This document shows, one piece after another, positions 48,686 through 64,000 of a DNA stretch of 64,000 nucleotides (its first letter is position 1; every line of letters starts with the position of its first letter). The stretch lies in assembly GCF_021347895.1 (NCBI RefSeq), contig NC_067124.1:20884521-20948520 (forward strand), read 5' to 3'. The DNA is from Acanthochromis polyacanthus. Lineage: Eukaryota; Chordata; Actinopteri; Pomacentridae. Both the position numbers and the translations under genes were made by a program. The notes beneath the pieces were generated by a model, which was given only the letters and a program-made list of their open reading frames with translations, did not search any database and was not told where the DNA came from.

Positions 48686-49249
48686 ATTAATGCAACATTA
48701 CTGTGTGGTGCATAAATTAACCTGCATTAGCCCATGTTTCTGACAGCAATATTTCACTCTTTGACATTCAGGTAACATTACCCCTTAGGATGATGTAAAA
48801 TAATTTTCTATCTCTTTGCAAAAGTTATATTTCCTCCTATGTACGTCTTCATATATTACAAATTCTGTTGATAAAACTTTGCAATAAAAAAAAAATCTAC
48901 AGTGAAAGTAGTCAAGGTGACAGTTGAAACAGAACAGTGTAAAACATTATTTGCTACAAACCATAACCCACTTAGGACCAGTATTTGTGATTTCCAGTAG
49001 TTAAATATACAATAATTTAACAGCATGTTATTTTAAAGTCTTTTGGAGGTTCTCTGGTCCGATGCAGGATTAGCTTGATCCCGCTACACTTTCGAAAATA
49101 GCCCTCACTTGTGTGCCTTCAGTGGGAGTGTCTTTCTCCCTCTTCAGTTTCACACAATTTCAGAAAAATGTTGATCTTGTTAAAAATGTGCAGTCCAAGG
49201 GCCCTGCAGTGTCAGAAGACAAGCAGCTCGATCAGCGCCTGTGTTGGGA

Positions 49250-60327
<11,078 letters not shown>

Positions 60328-60343
<16 letters not shown>

Positions 60344-60374
60344 TCGTTCTCCCTCGGATTTGAATATTTAACTC
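60328..60374 (-). other. sh3d21: sh3d21 exon 2: end of 5' UTR plus start codon
   Basis: On the minus strand an acceptor (ctgtacag) precedes position 60374. Then come 31 nt of leader, ATG AAA GAT ACG ATG G, and a strong donor gtgagtc. Two in-frame ATGs are present, at 60343 and 60331. The second aligns with the start I recall for human SH3D21 (M-E-V-L-V). The codon GAG for the following Glu is split across the intron. Confidence 0.7.
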
Positions 60375-60571
60375 CTGTACAGAGCAGCAAACAGCCTTTT
60401 ATGTAGAAGGAGAACTGAAAGAGTGTGGTTTTGTTGTCTAAGTGAGAGATATGGCAGCCAAGGCCCTTCTTCCTACTTGTCAAACATTAACATTGAGCAA
60501 CTTTTCCTGAGGCTAGTCATGGCAAGTCAACAGCAAGCAGTAGGAAGGGTTACACAGTACAGAAAGGGAGA

Positions 60572-60618
<47 letters not shown>

Positions 60619-62595
60619 AGGAGAGAAAACAAGACAGAAGAACAGGTAAGACAGGTTTATAGTGAAAGAACAAAGCTCATAATAAGTTGGACTTTTATAG
60701 GTCTTGACAATAAAAGTTATATGCGGCAATCACAATACCAGAGCATAAAAGTCAGCATTCAGAAGCAACACAATTGCACTTGATTCCCAGTCTATTACAC
60801 TCCGCCATTCCCTGTAGTGTAAAATTTTCTTCAGACTTTAGACCAATTTAAAACAAAAATGAAAATGTAACCCTTGAGGAAAAATAGGTTGGAATTTTTC
60901 AACAATGAAACAGACTACATCTACCAACAAAATTGGCAGGGGAAAATGCAACAAATATGTTTTAGAATATATATGTATATTTTTTATTATTATTTATGTC
61001 TCATAGGATGTATTTGTAGTAACACTCTCTTCCTTTCCTTTGCTCCAGTTAATATATTTTCAGGGTTAGTCATCAGATTGACAGGCCTACTCAGCTGAAG
61101 AACTTCCTGTATGTGTTAAAGGTTTCTTCTAGACTACTGTTAATAGTGTAGTATTATTAAGACTTTTATACTATATCAACACCACTAGGGAAGTGTTTAA
61201 TCAGTTCCAAATCCCTTCTTCAGCATGACAGTGGGTTTAAAGTATTACAGAGCTATCTTCAGGAGATTAGAACCTGAAAATAATAACTGCAACAGGGCAG
61301 CATGATTATAGAGCTAGGTTTTAGGGGTTTTATTCTGTTTAAGAACATTACATAAAGGTAAATGATGAATAAAGACAATGACTTTAAAAAAATCCACATC
61401 TTACATAAGGCACAAAATGTTTTTAGTTAGTTAAAAGTTATAACAGCACTTAGATTTTTACATAATTAGACATCATCAGCTGGAGTCTTGTTTAGAAGGC
61501 AGAAGCTGAATGGTGTAGGACACAGGAAGCTCTTTAAGAACCATCTTATGATGAATCAAAGAGTGTCTTACGTAAAGCAGGTGATCTTGGCCTTCTGTCG
61601 AACAGAGTAGTAACCAAATCAGAATAAGCTGCCACACCCCAAGACGTTCTGACCTGACCTGACCTGACAGCACAATAAACGAACCGTAGCCTTTAGACAA
61701 ACATGCACATGTATGCAAATTAAGCAACCTTACAATGGTGAAAGACTGAGGAAATATTTTACCAAAACAGTTGTCAGACTTTTGGATGCATATGCAAATG
61801 TCTGAATTATTTGTCTTCAGAAACATGGTGGCGGTGTTTATCTGAAAATCTAAACATGTAGCTGTTTGCTGTGCAGCTCAGATATTTATTGACAGAAAGC
61901 TGCTGTGAGTTTTTTGTGTTTGACTAGGTGGGAGTTGTACCTCTTGTTCATAAATGAATTTACACTGACCTGCTGCAGTGTTGTCAAGTCAACCAAAAAC
62001 AGCAACCAGTCTAAGGTCTCAAGGTTTTCAGAATGTGAAATGGAGCTTTGTGCGAGTTCATACAGGCACAGCATCACGGCGTCCCAAGGACCTTTCCTGC
62101 CCAATAGTTTTCCACTTAAGCCCAGCCACCCACTCAGCCTGCTTTATAACTGAAACAACCATTCATTCATTCTGCCCACTCCATGTTTACCACATCCACA
62201 GATCATCTCTTCTTCAGAGATCCCTCAATGCCGGTTACAAAACACAGTGTTTACTTTGACATTTGTTCTTACCTTCTGACTGTGACAATTTTAAAATCCA
62301 GCAAGAGCTTCCAGCAGTCAAATCAATCTTTCAAACGCCGTAAGTCATAAAGAATCTTGATTTGCTTCGGCTATTTCAGTTCAAAACTTCAAGTTCACAT
62401 CACAAAACGTCGGGCCTTCCAGCTCCACTCACCCTGTTGGTCCACCAGCTCTAGATTTTACAGGAATAGCCGAGATCTCACCATCTAAATCCTGCTTCAG
62501 CTCTTGAAGGCCTCACATCCAACCTCATCTCTCTCATTAGTCTCATCACAAACGCCAATTCAAACCCCAAAATCAAGTTTCCTCAGCGCCCTCAC
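60375..62595 (-). other. sh3d21: sh3d21 first intron
   Basis: 2.2 kb intron inside the 5' UTR with a long (AG)n tract at 60561-60624. No coding frames of note. Confidence 0.5.
60561..60624 (+). repeat. (AG)n microsatellite
   Basis: Mostly pure AG over about 60 bp. It makes a false Glu/Arg-rich frame. Confidence 0.95.
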
Positions 62596-62640
62596 CTGCT
62601 TTACAACTTCCGGGTGTTAGGTCGTCTTTCTCCGCCCACC
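62596..62640 (-). other. sh3d21: sh3d21 non-coding exon 1 (5' UTR)
   Basis: On the minus strand the sequence running out of the GC-richer promoter reads ACCCGGAAGTTGTAAAGCAG and then a strong donor gtgagggc at 62595. The start is approximate. It would splice to the acceptor before 60374. Confidence 0.5.
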
Positions 62641-62644
62641 CGCG

Positions 62645-62652
62645 TGACGTCA
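62645..62652. promoter_or_regulatory. CRE palindrome TGACGTCA
   Basis: This is a perfect 8-bp CREB/ATF site directly upstream of the inferred sh3d21 start and next to a GC box. Confidence 0.55.
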
Positions 62653-62693
62653 CTGAGGTGACTCCTGTGTGGCCTTTTCCCTCCAACTAAATG

Positions 62694-62722
62694 TAAATAA
62701 TAATAATAATAATAATAATAAT
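62694..62722 (+). repeat. (TAA)n microsatellite
   Basis: About nine TAA units inside the bidirectional promoter region. Confidence 0.9.
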
Positions 62723-62959
62723 TGTTTGAAGATTTCAGTGCAGTTCAAGTGGATGTTACAGATCAGAATCATCATAAAACCGTGCATTTTAAGCACATGA
62801 CAACCTGAGCAGGATGAGGGTGAAAAAAACTTGACACGTGACTTTGGGGCTCGTCTCCTTTAATTGATGCCCCGGATGTCAACCTGTTAAAGCAGGATGG
62901 ATAAGTGGTTCTTCCCTCACTCACCAAAGTGATGCAGGTCCAGGACAGTTGCCTCAGAA

Positions 62960-63024
62960 AGTTTTGCGTGAATGTTGAATTTACAAGGACGCCGGCTGGA
63001 AACGAGTCTTCGAGTCTATTAAAG
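62960..63024 (+). other. Candidate non-coding first exon of a rightward gene
   Basis: The segment ends TATTAAAG with a donor gtgact at 63025. The following acceptor is at 63118. The 5' end is approximate. Human synteny (THRAP3 beside SH3D21) makes thrap3 a guess, but nothing coding is visible. Confidence 0.3.
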
Positions 63025-63118
63025 GTGACTGAAAATCAGCTTGTTTGTGGCGTGTTGAATTGTTTGCGTTTTGGCTTGTAAAATGTTGCGTTTTAAAGCG
63101 TCTCCTTGTCTCGTGCAG

Positions 63119-63219
63119 GCCTCAGACGCACAAACGGACCCTGCACAACTCTGGTTGTTTTGCGAATGGTTTTAAAGCCTCGTCGGACAGCATGAGGAGC
63201 TCAACGTGACCGAATACAG
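63119..63219 (+). other. Candidate non-coding second exon of a rightward gene
   Basis: A 101-nt block is bounded by an acceptor (tctcgtgcag) and a donor (ACAG then gtcagt). It contains only a tiny ORF (ATG AGG AGC TCA ACG TGA), consistent with a 5' UTR exon. It is GC-richer and has several CpGs. Confidence 0.4.
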
Positions 63220-63263
63220 GTCAGTAGAAGTCTACAAGTTGGCTGAGTTTGTGAGGGTGGTGA

Positions 63264-63347
63264 GTGAGGCCTGCTCAGGTGTGTTGGATTAGGGCGTTCA
63301 CTCCTGTAAATGAACGCGCTAATTTAACACACCTGAGCAGGCCTCAC
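63264..63347. repeat. Long hairpin, 37-bp arms
   Basis: Arms 63264-63300 and 63311-63347 (GTGAGGCCTGCTCAGGTGTG... and its complement) pair at 34 of 37 positions around a 10-nt loop. Weaker pairing extends outward. A foldback or MITE-like element just after the candidate second exon of the rightward gene. Confidence 0.85.
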
Positions 63348-64000
63348 TTTCACCCAGTGTGCTTCGAGTTTCTTGAAGCGTTTCTAATGCTTTTATTGAT
63401 TTAACCTATTTGAACTGCAGTTTAGAATTGAGTCCATCTGAAGCACATTTGTTAGCTCGCTTTCATAATCATTTAATTGGATTCGGTTTAAACAGATGGA
63501 GCGCACTTGAATTTAAGTAATTTCGGGCCTTCATTTAACAACGCAAACACCCTCGGTGTAGGCCGTCACCACCACAGCTTTGAAACAGCTGACCTAATCA
63601 CAGACCGAATCTCCTGACAGCTGCTCAGTTAAGGCCGACAAACTTTTGTCCGGCCAGCAGCATTACCCACTGTGCATAAAACCACAACCCCTGTTGGTTG
63701 GCCGCGTTACTCACGGTCTGTTTTTTACGCATGGATTTATGGCACGAACAAATTAGAATTGCATCAAACGTAATGCCGTGAGGCTCACGTCTTTTATTCT
63801 GCAAAAAGTTTTTTTGTTTTTTTTTTTTACACGGGCCAGCTTAGAAATGTTACTACTTGCATGTTTCAGAGTTTATTTTAGTACGCGTTTTCTTGTAGAG
63901 AAGGATTTGTGCACCTGGAATTATGATTTTGTGAATGTGTATTTGTGGGAAGAAAAAAATCAACACATACAAGAAATTTTTTTTACAAGTACACAACTCA
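63348..64000. other. Right edge, probable first intron of the rightward gene
   Basis: No coding exon seen. T-rich run near 63810-63830. Confidence 0.4.

Larger units (their letters stand above)
47127..49249. other. Downstream region / possible 3' UTR of sh3d21
   Basis: No canonical AATAAA was found on the minus strand in the first kilobase after the sh3d21 stop, so the 3' end is undefined. Minus-strand frames at 48083-48367 and 48324-48581 have no recognised domain. It holds a hairpin (47569-47608) and a CTCF-like site (48671-48685). Confidence 0.4.
62600..62960. promoter_or_regulatory. Likely bidirectional promoter (sh3d21 leftward, unidentified gene rightward)
   Basis: Features seen: an ETS site (ACTTCCGG) at 62606-62613, a GC box (CCGCCC) at 62632-62637 and a perfect CRE (TGACGTCA) at 62645-62652. 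They lie in a local CpG-richer zone interrupted by a (TAA)n run at 62694-62722. Donor-flanked non-coding exons leave in both directions (62596 minus, 63024 plus). Confidence 0.5.

Noticed and set aside
60423..60662. Glu/Arg-rich ORF
   Set aside because: Driven by the (AG)n tract in the sh3d21 first intron.

Overview
The window looks like a piece of a ray-finned fish genome, most likely a percomorph teleost. It is AT-rich with short GT-AG exons and long introns, it has many microsatellites and degraded fish-type interspersed repeats, and it carries two recognisable vertebrate genes in an order also known from mammals. No prokaryotic, viral or CRISPR features were seen.

Layout. From 1 to about 30 kb there is no confidently recognised multi-exon gene. 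Position 1 to about 1050 may be the 3' UTR of a plus-strand gene lying off the left edge (synteny would suggest stk40). The rest is intergenic sequence with mobile elements. These are a 2.27-kb hAT-type element at 14519-16785 with a perfect 8-bp target duplication and a captured promoter plus first exon, a 618-bp TTAA-flanked foldback element at 23826-24443 with a partial sister copy at 7437-7636, a 440-bp tandem duplication at 16786-17610 whose second copy holds a 40-bp Tc1-like remnant, and several old SINE/MITE-like repeats. One small intronless ORF with a C-x2-C...C-x2-C (ZAD-like) zinc module sits at 12038-12526.

From about 30 to 44 kb lies eva1b (plus strand). Its two coding exons at 42478-42544 and 42652-43076 give a 163-residue single-pass membrane protein. 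Possible non-coding first exons end at about 30525 and 40995. From 49250 to 62596 lies sh3d21 (minus strand), reconstructed here as 17 coding exons with a consistent reading frame across every junction (494 residues). It encodes three SH3 domains, a capping-protein-interaction-like motif and a C-terminal coiled coil, so it is a CIN85/CD2AP-type adaptor. The two genes converge tail to tail, as SH3D21 and EVA1B do in human 1p34.3. Between them are a degenerate tandem array, old repeats, an unidentified minus-strand exon-like ORF (46812-47126) and a CTCF-like site.

At 62.6-63.2 kb a GC-richer region with ETS, GC-box and CRE sites looks like a bidirectional promoter. It would drive sh3d21 leftwards and an unidentified plus-strand transcript rightwards (two non-coding exons seen; thrap3 would be the syntenic guess).
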